DNA from: Kitasatospora sp. NBC_00458
GTDB taxonomy: Bacteria; Actinomycetota; Actinomycetes; Streptomycetales; Streptomycetaceae
Assembly (NCBI RefSeq): GCF_036013975.1
Contig: NZ_CP107904.1
Span: 4,589,001-4,653,000 of the forward strand
Direction: 5' to 3'
Length of the DNA: 64,000 nucleotides
Shown here one piece after another: positions 21,982-31,200 of the stretch; position 1 is the first letter of the stretch, and the number at the start of each line of letters is the position of its first letter. The position numbers and the translations under genes were made by a program. The notes under the pieces were generated by a model. That model searched no databases. It was not told the origin of the DNA and was given only the letters and a program-made list of their open reading frames with translations.

Positions 21982-23808
21982 GTGTCGTCCACTGTGAAAC
22001 CGGAGCCGTCCACGTCCGCCTCCGGGTCCCGGCCCGGTCCGCTGGAGCGCTGGCGCCCGCGGGCCGCCGCGGCGACGGTCTGGTACCTGCGCCTGCTGGC
22101 CCTGCTGAACCTGGTCACCGTACTGCTGGTGCCGTTCCGGGACCAGGTCGAGACGCACAACGAGGGCGAGTACTTCACTCCGTACCTGATGACGGCCGGC
22201 CTGAGCAGCGCGGTGCTGTCGGTCTTCCTGGCGATCGCGATGCGGCGGCGCAAGCGGGCCGCGTGGATCTTCAACACCGCGCTCGCCGGACTGTTCGCGC
22301 TGCTCTACCTGGCCGCCATGGCACTGCCCGGCGAGGGGTTCGACGAGCACCCGCTGAACTACGTCTCCACCGTCCTGACCTGCCTGTTCGTGCTGGCGCT
22401 GCTGGTCGGCCGGAAGGAGTTCACCTCCAAGGGCGACCGCTCCAACCCGAAGACGGCGGCGGCCACCTTCGTGGCCGGCCTGGGCTTCGGCGGGGTGGTC
22501 GGCGCGGCGCTGGTCGCCCTGACCAACGACCTCGACGGCGCCGGCTTCTGGGACATGTTCCGGTACTCGGTCGGCCGGATGGTCACCGTCACGCCGTCCG
22601 AGCACCTGCGCTCCGTGATCGACGCCCCGACCTGGGTGAACGCGGTCATCAACGCGATGGGCGCGCTGCTCTTCCTGCTGGTGCTCTACGTCGCCTTCCG
22701 CAGCCCGCGGGACAAGGAGCTGCTGACGGCGGAGGACGAGGAGCGGCTGCGGGGGCTGCTGGACCGGCAGGGCGACCGGGACTCGCTGGGCTACTTCGCG
22801 CTGCGCCGCGACAAGGCGGTGGTGTTCTCGCCCAGCGGCAAGGCGGCGGTCACCTACCGGGTGGTCGGCGGGGTCTCGCTGGCCTCCGGCGACCCGATCG
22901 GCGACCCCGAGGCCTGGCCGGGGGCGATCGACGCCTGGCTGTCCGAGGCCCGTGAGCACGCCTGGGCCCCCGCCGTGATGGGGGCCTCCGAGGAGGCCGG
23001 GGTGATCTACGCCCGGCACGGGCTGGACGCGCTGGAGCTGGGCGACGAGGCGATCGTCGAGCTGGACGAGTTCTCGCTGGACGGCCGCGCGATGCGGGTG
23101 GTGCGGCAGGCGTACAACCGGGTCAAGCGGGCCGGGTACACCGTCCGGATCCGGCGGCACGAGGAGATCCCCGAGTCCGAGATGGCCGAGCTGGTCGCCA
23201 AGGCCGACCAGTGGCGGGACGGCGCGACCGAGCGCGGCTTCTCGATGGCGCTGGGCCGGCTGGGGGACCCGGGCGACGGCCGCTGCGTGATGCTGGAGTG
23301 CCACGACGGCGACGGTGAGCTGAAGGCGCTGCTGAGCTTCGTGCCGTGGGGTGCGGACGGGCTCTCGCTGGACCTCATGCGCCGGGCCCGGGACACCGAG
23401 AACGGCCTGATGGAGTTCATGGTGATCGAACTCCTGCAGCGTGCCCGAGAGGTGAACCTGGCCCGGGTCTCGCTGAACTTCGCGATGTTCCGCTCGGTTT
23501 TCGAGCGGGGATCCAAGCTCGGCGCCGGTCCGGTGCTGCGGCTCTGGCGCTCCGTTCTGGGCTTCTTCTCGCGCTGGTGGCAGATCGAATCCCTGTACCG
23601 GGCCAACGCCAAGTACCGGCCGATCTGGGAGCCGCGTTATCTGCTGTTCGAGAAGAGCAGCGAGATTCCGCGGATCGGCATCGCCAGTGCCCGGGCCGAG
23701 GGCTTCATCACCGCGCCGAGTCTGCCCGCCCTGTTCCGTCGCCGGCACGTGGGGACCGCCGTCGCGGAGCCCCGGGAGCCGGTGGCGGCGCGGGACGGGA
23801 AGGGGTAG
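21982..23808 (+). CDS. Phosphatidylglycerol lysyltransferase-like (MprF/LPG synthase domain) membrane protein
   Basis: This is a 608-aa protein starting at GTG 21982. The N-terminal ~245 residues carry about six membrane helices ('TVWYLRLLALLNLVTVLLV', 'FNTALAGLFALLYLAAMALP', 'VINAMGALLFLLVLYVAF'). The C-terminal ~340 residues are a DUF2156/LPG-synthase domain: 'AVVFSPSGKAAVTYRVVGGV', 'ASGDPIGDPEAWPGAI', 'SLDGRAMRVVRQAYNRVKRA', 'FSMALGRLGDPGDGR' and 'GLMEFMVIELLQ'. Family enzymes transfer an aminoacyl group (usually Lys) from tRNA to phosphatidylglycerol, lowering membrane negative charge and raising resistance to cationic peptides. No lysyl-tRNA synthetase domain is fused, unlike mycobacterial LysX. 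The amino acid used cannot be told from sequence. Confidence 0.88.
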   Translation: MSSTVKPEPSTSASGSRPGPLERWRPRAAAATVWYLRLLALLNLVTVLLVPFRDQVETHNEGEYFTPYLMTAGLSSAVLSVFLAIAMRRRKRAAWIFNTALAGLFALLYLAAMALPGEGFDEHPLNYVSTVLTCLFVLALLVGRKEFTSKGDRSNPKTAAATFVAGLGFGGVVGAALVALTNDLDGAGFWDMFRYSVGRMVTVTPSEHLRSVIDAPTWVNAVINAMGALLFLLVLYVAFRSPRDKELLTAEDEERLRGLLDRQGDRDSLGYFALRRDKAVVFSPSGKAAVTYRVVGGVSLASGDPIGDPEAWPGAIDAWLSEAREHAWAPAVMGASEEAGVIYARHGLDALELGDEAIVELDEFSLDGRAMRVVRQAYNRVKRAGYTVRIRRHEEIPESEMAELVAKADQWRDGATERGFSMALGRLGDPGDGRCVMLECHDGDGELKALLSFVPWGADGLSLDLMRRARDTENGLMEFMVIELLQRAREVNLARVSLNFAMFRSVFERGSKLGAGPVLRLWRSVLGFFSRWWQIESLYRANAKYRPIWEPRYLLFEKSSEIPRIGIASARAEGFITAPSLPALFRRRHVGTAVAEPREPVAARDGKG

Positions 23809-23890
23809 TCCCTCCGCCGGGGGGCGGAGGGGGCCGGACGTCCGGATGGGGGGATTTCGGGGTGAGCTCTCCCCCCTGAGGATGACCTCG

Positions 23891-23914
23891 ATCCACATTC
23901 ATGCCGATGTGGAT
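23891..23914. promoter_or_regulatory. Inverted repeat upstream of the membrane-protein gene
   Basis: ATCCACAT (23891-23898) and ATGTGGAT (23907-23914) are perfect 8-bp arms 8 nt apart. They lie about 70 nt before the GTG start at 23986 and just upstream of a TAATGT hexamer (23930-23935) that could be a -10. This is a candidate operator; no regulator is assigned. Confidence 0.45.
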
Positions 23915-23985
23915 TCCCTGACCGGCTTCTAATGTTGGGGTAGCCGGGAAAGAGCTCGCGGCTACGGGGATTTGGAGAGACGGCT

Positions 23986-24786
23986 GTGAATCAGAGGACC
24001 CACGCGGGGGGCGTGCGAAAGGGGCCGGTGGCTATTGCCAGAGAGGCCGCTGTCGCCGAGTGGGGAACGCTGTTCCGGATTGTCCGGGAACGGGTGGCGC
24101 GCAGGAAGTTCGCAGCCGTTCCGCTGGCCACCGCGGCGACCTGCCTGATCCTGCTGTTCAGCATCGTCCAGCACCTGCCGGGCGGGGAGCGGATCGTCAC
24201 CCAGATCGGGGTGGTGAAGGCCGCGCTGCCGCTGGAGGTCTCGCTGCTGCGCACGCCGCTGTCGCTGTACGTGCCGGCCCTGGACCTGCCGGTCTGGGGG
24301 GCGCTGGCGCAGGTCTTCGTGGTCTTCGGCATCGCCGAGATCGTGCTCGGGCGGCGGCTGACCCTGGTGGTGGCCTACACCTGCACCCTGGCCGGGACGC
24401 TGTTCGCCCGGGTCGGGGTGGCGATCGGACCGGACCACGTCTTCGGCTTCCCGAAGTGGGTCGCGCACGTGCGGGACACCGGTCCGTCGGCGGCCGTGGT
24501 GGCGCTGGCGATCTGCATCGCCTTCCGCAGCCGGGCCTGGTTCACCGCCGGGCTGGTGGTGACGCTGATGGTCGGCGAGGCGGTCGTCCTGCCGAACCTG
24601 GCGGGTCTGGAGCACGTGGTCGCGGTGATCGCGGCGCTGCTGATCGCCGTCTCGGTGGAGGTGTTCGGGGACTTCTGGCCGCGGGTGCTGGCCGGGGTCG
24701 GGGCGGCGGCCGCGGTGGCCGCGGCCGCCTCGATCGAGGTCGCCTCGGAGGCCCGCCGCCGGGCGCCGGTCCGGGCCGTCCCCTAG
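23986..24786 (+). CDS. Polytopic membrane protein, rhomboid-like fold suspected
   Basis: This is a 266-aa protein of unknown function. The start is GTG 23986, 5 nt after GGAGAGA. About six hydrophobic helices are visible ('VPLATAATCLILLFSIVQHL', 'WGALAQVFVVFGIAEIVLG', 'LTLVVAYTCTLAGTLFARVG', 'HVVAVIAALLIAVSVEVF'). The pattern of an extracytoplasmic loop after helix 1, then 'FVVFGIAEIVLGRRLTLVVA', recalls inactive rhomboid-like proteins, but no GxS Ser or catalytic His is present. It follows the lysyl-PG synthase-like gene by 177 bp with its own probable promoter. Function is not assigned. Confidence 0.7.
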   Translation: MNQRTHAGGVRKGPVAIAREAAVAEWGTLFRIVRERVARRKFAAVPLATAATCLILLFSIVQHLPGGERIVTQIGVVKAALPLEVSLLRTPLSLYVPALDLPVWGALAQVFVVFGIAEIVLGRRLTLVVAYTCTLAGTLFARVGVAIGPDHVFGFPKWVAHVRDTGPSAAVVALAICIAFRSRAWFTAGLVVTLMVGEAVVLPNLAGLEHVVAVIAALLIAVSVEVFGDFWPRVLAGVGAAAAVAAAASIEVASEARRRAPVRAVP

Positions 24787-24795
24787 GGGACGGTC

Positions 24796-27600
24796 TCAGA
24801 AGGACGGCGGCAGCGGGAGCTCGAACCAGACGACCTTGCCGACCGCCTTGCGGGCGGTGCCCCAGCGTTCGGCGAGCTTGGTGACCAGGGTCAGGCCGCG
24901 GCCGGTCTCGCCGAGCTGTTCGGCGGGCTCCAGCGACGGCAGGTTGTGGTTGTCGTCGCTGACCTCGACCAGCAGCTTGTCCACCCGGATCAGCTGGAGC
25001 TGGACGCGGTCCCGGGCGACCCGGACGGCGTTCGTCACCAGTTCGCTGACCAGCAGCTCGGTGGTGTCGCTGAGCGCCTCCAGGTGCCAGCCGGCCAGCT
25101 GCTCGCGGACCAGGGCGCGGGCCCGGCGGACCTCGCGGTCGTCGACGGTGAGGTCCCAGGTGGCGACCTCGGTCGGGGCCACCCCGTCGAAGCGGGCGAC
25201 CAGCAGGGCGACGTCGTCCTTGCGGTCGTCCGAGTGCAGTCGGTCCAGCACCACGTCGCAGGCCTGTTCGGGGCTCTGCCGGGGGTCGATCAGGTTGCCG
25301 CAGAGCGCGGCCAGCCCGGCCCCTATGTCGCCGCCCCTGACCTCGACCAGGCCGTCGGTGCAGAGCACCAGCATGGAGCCGTCCGAGACGTCGATGGTCT
25401 TGGCGACGAAGGGCACGCCGCCGACCCCGATCGGGGCGCCGGCCGGGATCTCCAGCAGCTCGCCGGTGCCGTCCGGGTGCACCAGGACGGGCGGGACGTG
25501 GCCGGCGCTGGCCAGCTCGCAGGTCCGGTTGATCGGGTCGTAGACCGCGTACAGGCAGGTGGCGAGGTGGTCGTCGCCGAGCTTGTGGGCGAGGTTGTCC
25601 AGGTGCCGCAGCAGCTGGCCGGGCGGCAGGTCGAGGGCGGCCAGGGTCTGCATCGCGGTGCGGAAGCGGCCCATCGCGGCGGCCGAGTGCAGGCCGTGGC
25701 CCATCACGTCGCCGACCACCAGGGCGACCCGGCTGCCGGGCAGCTGGATCGCGTCGAACCAGTCGCCGCCGACCTCGGCCCGGGAGTCGCCGGGCAGGTA
25801 GCGGTGGGCGATCTGGACACCGGGGATCTGCGGTGGCCGGGTCGGGATCATCGAGCGTTGGAGGGTGGTGGCGACCCGGGACTCGGCGCGGTGCAGCCGG
25901 GCGTTGTCGAGGGAGAGCGCGGCCCGGGCGGCCAGCTCCTTGAGGGTGGCGGCGTCCCCCTCGTCGAAGGGGTCGCGGTCGGGCAGCCGGAGCAGCTTGA
26001 GGATGCCGAGCACGGTGCCGCGGGCGGAGAGCGGGACCACCAGCATGGAGCGGCCGGAGACCACCGAGGCGAGCCTGGGGCCGCCGAGCGCGGCGGCGTA
26101 GTCGACCGCGACGTCCCGGGTGACCACCGGGACCAGCACCGGCTGGTTGAGCTGGAGGGCCATGCCGGGCGGGGTGCGGCGGGGCATGGCGACCAGTGAG
26201 CCCTCGGCGAGCACGTGGTCCCACTGGCCGACCGACTCGTTGCAGGCCAGCGCGACCCTGCGGAGCATCGTGTCGTCGTCCGGACGGGCCGCGGGCAGTT
26301 CGGAGTCGGAGATCAGCCCGTCGACCAGGTCGACGCAGGCGAAGTCGGCGACCCGGGGGACGAGCACCTGGCAGAGCTCGTGGGCGGTGAAGCCGAGGTC
26401 GAGGGTGGTGCCGACCTTGCCGCCGACCTCGTTGAGCAGGGCCAGCTGCTCGCCCGCGTGGCCGTTGGTGAGGAACGGGCCGAACCGGCCGGCCGGGGCC
26501 GCGGGGGCCGGGCCGGCGGAGGGGACCGGGGTGGGTGCGGCGGGCGGTGCGGCGGGCTCGCCCGGGTGGAGCCGGCGTCCGTGGGCGGTCGACTCGACGG
26601 TGCTCTGCTCGATGGCGGTGCCTCCTCTCGGCGGTGCCGGGACGGTGGTGCCGGTGGCCGGCACGGCGGTGGTCTGTGCGGTGCCGGCCTGTGCGGTGCC
26701 GGCCTGGGCCGGGCCGGCCGGTGCGCCGGCGGCCGTGGCGGCGGCCTCGCGCTGGCCGGGCAGCGGGCCGGCCGGGCGGCGGCCCCGGGTGGACTGTTCG
26801 GGCTGCGGCGGCGGGCCGAGCCGGGTGGCCCGCTGCTGGGCGGTCGGGTAGCGCCGTCCGATCCCGGCGGCGGCGTGCGCGGTGCCGGCCGCCGGGTCGG
26901 CGGGACGGACCGGCAGCACGCTGGTCGGGTCGGGCCGCAGGGCCGGCAGGCCGCCCCGGGACAGCGCGTCCAGCAGCGCCGCGCGCCGCTCGGACGATCC
27001 GGGCAGCAGCGCGGCGAACGGTTCGGGGACCGGCCGGCCGGGGGCGGTCAGCGCGGCGGAGAGCCGGTGGAACCCGCCGCGGGCGCCGGGGGCGGCGGCG
27101 AACGGCAGCAGCCGCTCACCGAGCGCCAGCCGCGGGCCCGCCGAGCGCAGCGGGCGGGCGTCGGCGGCGAGGGCCAGCAGTCCGCCGGCCGGTCCGTCGA
27201 CCGGGTAGGCCCACCAGAGCACGTCGCGGAGCCGCTCCTCGCGGTCGACCACGGGCAGCTGTCCGGCCCAGGCGGCTCCGGCGGAGGTGAGCTCGGCGAG
27301 GGTGTCGAAGGCGTCCCGGCGGCGGACCGCGGGGGCGCCGGACCCGGCCGGAGCGGGGACGCTGCGGGGTTCGGCGGCGGGCAGCAGGCCGGCGGCCGGA
27401 CGGTCGTGGACGACCTCCGCGCGGTGTCCGAAGAGCTCTTCGGCGGCCCGGTTCCACTGGGCGACCCGGCCGGTCCGGTCGACCAGCACGAGGGCGAGCC
27501 GGACCAGGGCGACCACGCCTGACGGCTGGTCACCCGGTGCGGTGCCGGGCTCCGTTCCGGTGCCCGCCGGACGCGATGTGGAGTTGGGCTCGTCCACCAT
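24796..27600 (-). CDS. PAS-GAF-PP2C (SpoIIE/RsbU-type) phosphatase with C-terminal HATPase
   Basis: This is a 934-aa cytoplasmic multidomain regulator. The start is ATG 27600. A PAS domain (~30-110, 'LVLVDRTGRVAQWNRAAEEL') is followed by an Ala/Pro-rich region to ~350. A GAF domain (~375-555) has 'LVPRVADFACVDLVDGLIS' and 'ARGTVLGILKLLRLP'. The SpoIIE-type PP2C domain has 'YLPGDSRAEVGGDWFDAI', 'ALVVGDVMGHGLHSAAAMGR', 'LCTDGLVEVRGG' and 'DDVALLVARFDG'. An RsbW-like HATPase ends it ('LLVSELVTNAVRVARD', 'GETGRGLTLVTKLAERWG'). Such proteins tune partner-switching of anti-sigma and anti-anti-sigma factors. It converges on the membrane-protein gene with a 9-bp gap. Confidence 0.92.
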   Translation of the reverse strand: MVDEPNSTSRPAGTGTEPGTAPGDQPSGVVALVRLALVLVDRTGRVAQWNRAAEELFGHRAEVVHDRPAAGLLPAAEPRSVPAPAGSGAPAVRRRDAFDTLAELTSAGAAWAGQLPVVDREERLRDVLWWAYPVDGPAGGLLALAADARPLRSAGPRLALGERLLPFAAAPGARGGFHRLSAALTAPGRPVPEPFAALLPGSSERRAALLDALSRGGLPALRPDPTSVLPVRPADPAAGTAHAAAGIGRRYPTAQQRATRLGPPPQPEQSTRGRRPAGPLPGQREAAATAAGAPAGPAQAGTAQAGTAQTTAVPATGTTVPAPPRGGTAIEQSTVESTAHGRRLHPGEPAAPPAAPTPVPSAGPAPAAPAGRFGPFLTNGHAGEQLALLNEVGGKVGTTLDLGFTAHELCQVLVPRVADFACVDLVDGLISDSELPAARPDDDTMLRRVALACNESVGQWDHVLAEGSLVAMPRRTPPGMALQLNQPVLVPVVTRDVAVDYAAALGGPRLASVVSGRSMLVVPLSARGTVLGILKLLRLPDRDPFDEGDAATLKELAARAALSLDNARLHRAESRVATTLQRSMIPTRPPQIPGVQIAHRYLPGDSRAEVGGDWFDAIQLPGSRVALVVGDVMGHGLHSAAAMGRFRTAMQTLAALDLPPGQLLRHLDNLAHKLGDDHLATCLYAVYDPINRTCELASAGHVPPVLVHPDGTGELLEIPAGAPIGVGGVPFVAKTIDVSDGSMLVLCTDGLVEVRGGDIGAGLAALCGNLIDPRQSPEQACDVVLDRLHSDDRKDDVALLVARFDGVAPTEVATWDLTVDDREVRRARALVREQLAGWHLEALSDTTELLVSELVTNAVRVARDRVQLQLIRVDKLLVEVSDDNHNLPSLEPAEQLGETGRGLTLVTKLAERWGTARKAVGKVVWFELPLPPSF

Positions 27601-27865
27601 GGATTCGGTCTGCTCCCGCCTGGCCGCCACGCCTGGAGACGGCCGATTCTCCGGAGGAAGGCATGCTGTGCGGATACCAGCGAAGCACGGACGGGCCGCG
27701 ACTCGATAGCGAAACGAGGAGATTCCTCGGTATCAGTTGCGTGTCGTGGGGCGCGCGCCGGTTCGCACTCCCCGTCCACCCCGTCGGCGGGGTGCGCGCG
27801 GGGGGTAGGGTCGCAGGACGGGACCGGGACGACCCGGGACGACCCAGGACGAGACGGAGGCGACC

Positions 27866-29032
27866 ATGACCGCGCAGAGCCCCGTCCGCTGGACGGATCC
27901 GGAGCAGCAGGAGCTGGAGGAGCGGGTCGCCGCCTCGGAGCTCGCCTGGCTCACCATGGACGTCGACGTGCAGACCCTGCGGGTCGAGATCGACAACTTC
28001 GCGCTGATCCACCACCAGCTGCTCGGCCCGCTGTACACCCGGCTGGACGAGCTGGACGCCCTGGTCGCCGAGGCCGTGGCGGCCCTCACCGGGCACCCGG
28101 ACGACCTCAGGACGGCCGCCGAAGCGCGCCGCCGGGTGGACGAACTCCCCGACCTGGACGCACTGTTCGACATCGTCCGGGAGCAGGAGGACGCCCCGCC
28201 GCCGCCCGCCGCCCCCGCCCGGGTGCGGCCCGGCCGGGACGCCCAGCGGGTCTACCGGGACCTGGTCCGCAGGGCCCACCCGGACCTCTCCACCGACCCG
28301 GCCGAGCAGGAGCGCCGGGCCGCCTTCCTGGTCCGGGTCAACGAGGCCTACGCGTACGGCGACACCGGTGCGCTGGAGACGCTGGCCGCCGAGTGGTCCA
28401 CCGCCCCCGAGGCGGCGCCGGCCCTCGACTCCCCCGACCGGCTCGGCTGGCTGCGGCGCAGGCTGGAGTGGCTCACCGGCCGGATCGGCGAGCTCGCCGC
28501 CGAGCAGGTCAGGCTGGAGCGGACCGCGATGGGCGAGCTGCTGGCGCTCGCCCCGCAGGACCCGGACCGGCTGCTGGAGGAACTGGCCGAGCAGCTGCTG
28601 GCGAAGGCGGCCGCCCAGCAGGCCGAGCTGGAGCGGCTGATCGGCGGTGCGCCCCCGGTGGGGGACAATGACGGTGCCGATTCCGAAGCCCAGGAGAACC
28701 AGACGATGTTCGCGCAGATCCCCACCATCGACGCCGCCGCCGTGCCCGCCGACGCCGCCCTGCTGGACGTCCGTGAGCAGGACGAGTGGGAGGCCGGGCA
28801 CGTGGACGGCGCGCTGCACATCCCGATCGGCGAGGTGGTGGCGCGGATCGGCGAGCTGCCGGACGCGAAGCTGTACGTGCTCTGCCGGGTCGGCGGGCGC
28901 TCCGCGCAGGTCGTCCAGTACCTGGTGCAGAACGGCCGGGACGCGGTCAACGTCGACGGCGGCATGTACGCGTGGGACGGCGCGGGCCGTCCGATGGTGA
29001 GCAGCGGCGGGCAGCAGGCCTTCGTCCTGTAG
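27866..29032 (+). CDS. J-domain protein read in frame into a rhodanese-like domain
   Basis: This is a 388-aa open frame from ATG 27866. Residues 1-280 are Glu/Leu-rich helices with a J-domain ('DAQRVYRDLVRRAHPDLSTD', HPD at 138-140) and a C-terminal coiled coil. From residue 281 ('MFAQIPTIDAAAVPADAALL') a complete 108-aa rhodanese follows, with 'DVREQDEWEAGHVDGALHIP' and the catalytic Cys340 in 'YVLCRVGGRSAQ'. The rhodanese has its own AGGAG and ATG (28706). This could therefore be two genes whose stop has been lost, or two genes made from one message. J-domains stimulate Hsp70 ATPase; rhodaneses transfer sulfane sulfur. No physiological link is evident. Confidence 0.75.
   Translation: MTAQSPVRWTDPEQQELEERVAASELAWLTMDVDVQTLRVEIDNFALIHHQLLGPLYTRLDELDALVAEAVAALTGHPDDLRTAAEARRRVDELPDLDALFDIVREQEDAPPPPAAPARVRPGRDAQRVYRDLVRRAHPDLSTDPAEQERRAAFLVRVNEAYAYGDTGALETLAAEWSTAPEAAPALDSPDRLGWLRRRLEWLTGRIGELAAEQVRLERTAMGELLALAPQDPDRLLEELAEQLLAKAAAQQAELERLIGGAPPVGDNDGADSEAQENQTMFAQIPTIDAAAVPADAALLDVREQDEWEAGHVDGALHIPIGEVVARIGELPDAKLYVLCRVGGRSAQVVQYLVQNGRDAVNVDGGMYAWDGAGRPMVSSGGQQAFVL
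28692..28708 (+). promoter_or_regulatory. Internal ribosome binding site and start for the rhodanese
   Basis: AGGAG at 28692-28696 stands 9 nt before ATG 28706, where homology to stand-alone rhodaneses begins. It predicts a separate 108-aa product (28706-29032) in addition to, or instead of, the fusion. Confidence 0.6.
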
Positions 29033-29204
29033 CGGTCGACCGGGGGACGGGGCGGGCCGGTGACGGTGCCCCCCGCCGCCGGTGCCGGACGCGCCCCGCT
29101 GATTCCGGGGGCCCGGGCGGATCCCGCTGTTCGGGGGAGTAGGGCAGGATGGGCGCGCGACCGGGCCGGTGCGGTGCCGGCCCGACCCTTCCCCGGGGGA
29201 GTTC

Positions 29205-29927
29205 ATGGCCGAGAGCGCCGAGAGCACCGAGAGCGCTGCGGGCACCGAGGGTGCCGTGGGCACCGAGGGTGCCGAGCGTACGGACCCGCCGCCCGACCGC
29301 CGGGCCTGGTCGGCGCCCGCGCGGACCGTCCTCGGGGTGGCCGCCGTGGTGCTGACCGCCTCCACCGGGCTCTTCCTGGGCGCGGTCTTCCTGCACGTGG
29401 CGCCCGCCAACTCGGTCTCCCGCGAGTACCGGGACCAGGTCGACGGGCTGATCTACCCGGAGTTCGAGCAGAACTGGAAGCTGTTCGCGCCGAACCCGCT
29501 CCAGCAGAACGTCACGGTGGACGCCCGGGTGCGGACGGCCACGGACGACGGCGGCGTCCGGACCCACGACTGGGTCGGACTGACCGCCCGGGACCTCGCC
29601 GCGATACGGGGCAACCCGGCGCCCAGCCACGCCGACCAGAACATGCTCCGCCGGGCCTGGGACTTCTACGACGGCTCGCACAGCGCCCAGGACGAGTCGC
29701 TCGTCAATCCGCGCGGCAGCCTCGCCGAGGAGTACCTGAAGCGGATCGCGCTGCAGCGGGTGGGCCGGAGCGTGGACGGACGGACGGTGCTGGAGGTCGC
29801 CCTGCGGGTGACCACGACGACCGTCCCGCCGCCGGAGTGGAGCGAGGAGGCGGCGCCGCCCGCGCCCAAGGTCCGGGAGCTGCCCTGGTGGCCGGTGGCC
29901 GACGAGGACCTCCGGGGGCTCGGGTGA
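29205..29927 (+). CDS. DUF5819 family membrane-anchored protein
   Basis: This is a 240-aa protein starting at ATG 29205 behind GGGGGAG. The Glu/Ala-rich N-terminus contains near-repeats of 'GTEGA'. One membrane helix (~43-65, 'VLGVAAVVLTASTGLFLGAVF') is followed by an extracytoplasmic DUF5819 domain: 'LHVAPANSVSREY', 'YPEFEQNWKLFAPNPLQQNV' and 'DWVGLTARDLAAI'. DUF5819 genes are typically paired with an HTTM gene, as here, with a GTGA overlap showing translational coupling. Function is unknown; the two products probably form one membrane complex (inference from coupling). Confidence 0.88.
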   Translation: MAESAESTESAAGTEGAVGTEGAERTDPPPDRRAWSAPARTVLGVAAVVLTASTGLFLGAVFLHVAPANSVSREYRDQVDGLIYPEFEQNWKLFAPNPLQQNVTVDARVRTATDDGGVRTHDWVGLTARDLAAIRGNPAPSHADQNMLRRAWDFYDGSHSAQDESLVNPRGSLAEEYLKRIALQRVGRSVDGRTVLEVALRVTTTTVPPPEWSEEAAPPAPKVRELPWWPVADEDLRGLG

Positions 29928-31195
29928 GCGGGTCCGCGCCGGCCGGGGCCGGGGAGCGGCTGCTCGACGGGATCCCCCGGCAGCCCGGGACGCCGCCCGC
30001 GGCCGCGCCGGGGCCGCGCCGGACCGGTCCGGCGGAGCTCGCCGCCCGGGCGTTCGCGGTGTTCACCGGACGGGTGCTCGGGCGGTACCAGGCGGCGACG
30101 GTGCGGATCGGCTTCGGGCTGGTCTGGCTGGTGTACCTGCTCCGGGAGTGGCCCAACCGGCGGCTGCTGTACGGCGACACCTCGCCCTGGTCGATGGGGC
30201 TGGCGGAGCGGCTGCTGGCCGACAACGGGGCGCTGACCGTGCTGCCCTGGTTCGGCGGGCGGCCCTGGTTCGAGCTGGTCTACCACCTGGCGGTGCTGGC
30301 CGCGCTGGCGGTGGTGCTCGGCTGGCGGACCAGGGCGGCCACGGTGCTGTTCCTGGTGACGGTGCTCTCGCTGCAGAACCGCAACGTCTTCCTCGGTGAC
30401 GGCGGCGACAACGTCGTCCACCTGATGGCGGTCTACCTGGTCTTCACCCGGTGCGCGGAGGTCTGGTCGCTGGACGCCCGGCGGGAGGGGCCCGGGCGGA
30501 CCGGGGTGCCACTCTGGACGCTGCTCGGCGCGCTGCTGCTGGTCTGCCAGCTGGGCGGTTTCTCCGGTGACAGCCTGGCCTGGACGACCGCGGCGTTCCC
30601 GTACGTCGGATGGGGGCCGGTGTTCTGGGCGCTCTGGGCGGTGGCCGGGCTCTGGTGGCTGGCCGGCCGGCTGGCGCCGGACGGTGAGACGCGCGCGGTG
30701 CTGGACGCGCTGGCGACCATGGTGCACAACTGCGCGATGCTGGTGATCGCCGCCGAGGTGGTGCTGATCTACGCCACGGCGGGCTGGTACAAGGTGCAGG
30801 GTTCGCGCTGGCAGGACGGCACCGCGCTCTACTACCCGCTCCACCTGGACTACTTCACGCCGTGGCCGGGGCTGTCCGGGCTGGTCGGCTCGATGCTGCT
30901 GCCGGTCTTCCTGATCACCTACGGGACGGTGCTGCTGCAGGTGGCGTTCCCGTTCACGCTGGTCAGCCGACGGGTCAAGAACGCCCTGCTGGTGGTGATG
31001 ATGGCCGAGCACCTGGGGATCGCGGTGCTGCTCGGGCTGCCGGTGTTCTCGCTGGCGATGATCGCGGCGGACGCGGTCTTCCTGCCGACGGCGGCGCTGC
31101 TCTGGGTGGGGGAACGGGTGGGCCGGCCGGTCCGCCGGGTGGGCCGGGCGGGCCGGGTCCCTGGCGGGGAGCGGGGCACCACTCCCCTAAGCTGA
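29924..31195 (+). CDS. HTTM domain protein (vitamin K-dependent gamma-carboxylase-like membrane protein)
   Basis: This is a 423-aa polytopic protein. GTG 29924 overlaps the DUF5819 stop. About eight to ten helices are visible ('QAATVRIGFGLVWLVYLLRE', 'FELVYHLAVLAALAVVLGWR', 'LGALLLVCQLGGF'). HTTM signatures are 'RLLYGDTSPWS', 'LSLQNRNVFLGDGGDNVVHL' and 'YATAGWYKVQGSRWQDGTAL' followed by 'YYPLHLDYFTPW'. The HTTM family shares its membrane core with vertebrate gamma-glutamyl carboxylase, but bacterial members mostly have no assigned reaction. The conserved Lys in 'GWYKVQG' is retained. It is followed 5 bp later by the FUSC gene. Confidence 0.9.
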   Translation: MSGSAPAGAGERLLDGIPRQPGTPPAAAPGPRRTGPAELAARAFAVFTGRVLGRYQAATVRIGFGLVWLVYLLREWPNRRLLYGDTSPWSMGLAERLLADNGALTVLPWFGGRPWFELVYHLAVLAALAVVLGWRTRAATVLFLVTVLSLQNRNVFLGDGGDNVVHLMAVYLVFTRCAEVWSLDARREGPGRTGVPLWTLLGALLLVCQLGGFSGDSLAWTTAAFPYVGWGPVFWALWAVAGLWWLAGRLAPDGETRAVLDALATMVHNCAMLVIAAEVVLIYATAGWYKVQGSRWQDGTALYYPLHLDYFTPWPGLSGLVGSMLLPVFLITYGTVLLQVAFPFTLVSRRVKNALLVVMMAEHLGIAVLLGLPVFSLAMIAADAVFLPTAALLWVGERVGRPVRRVGRAGRVPGGERGTTPLS

Positions 31196-31200
31196 CCGTT

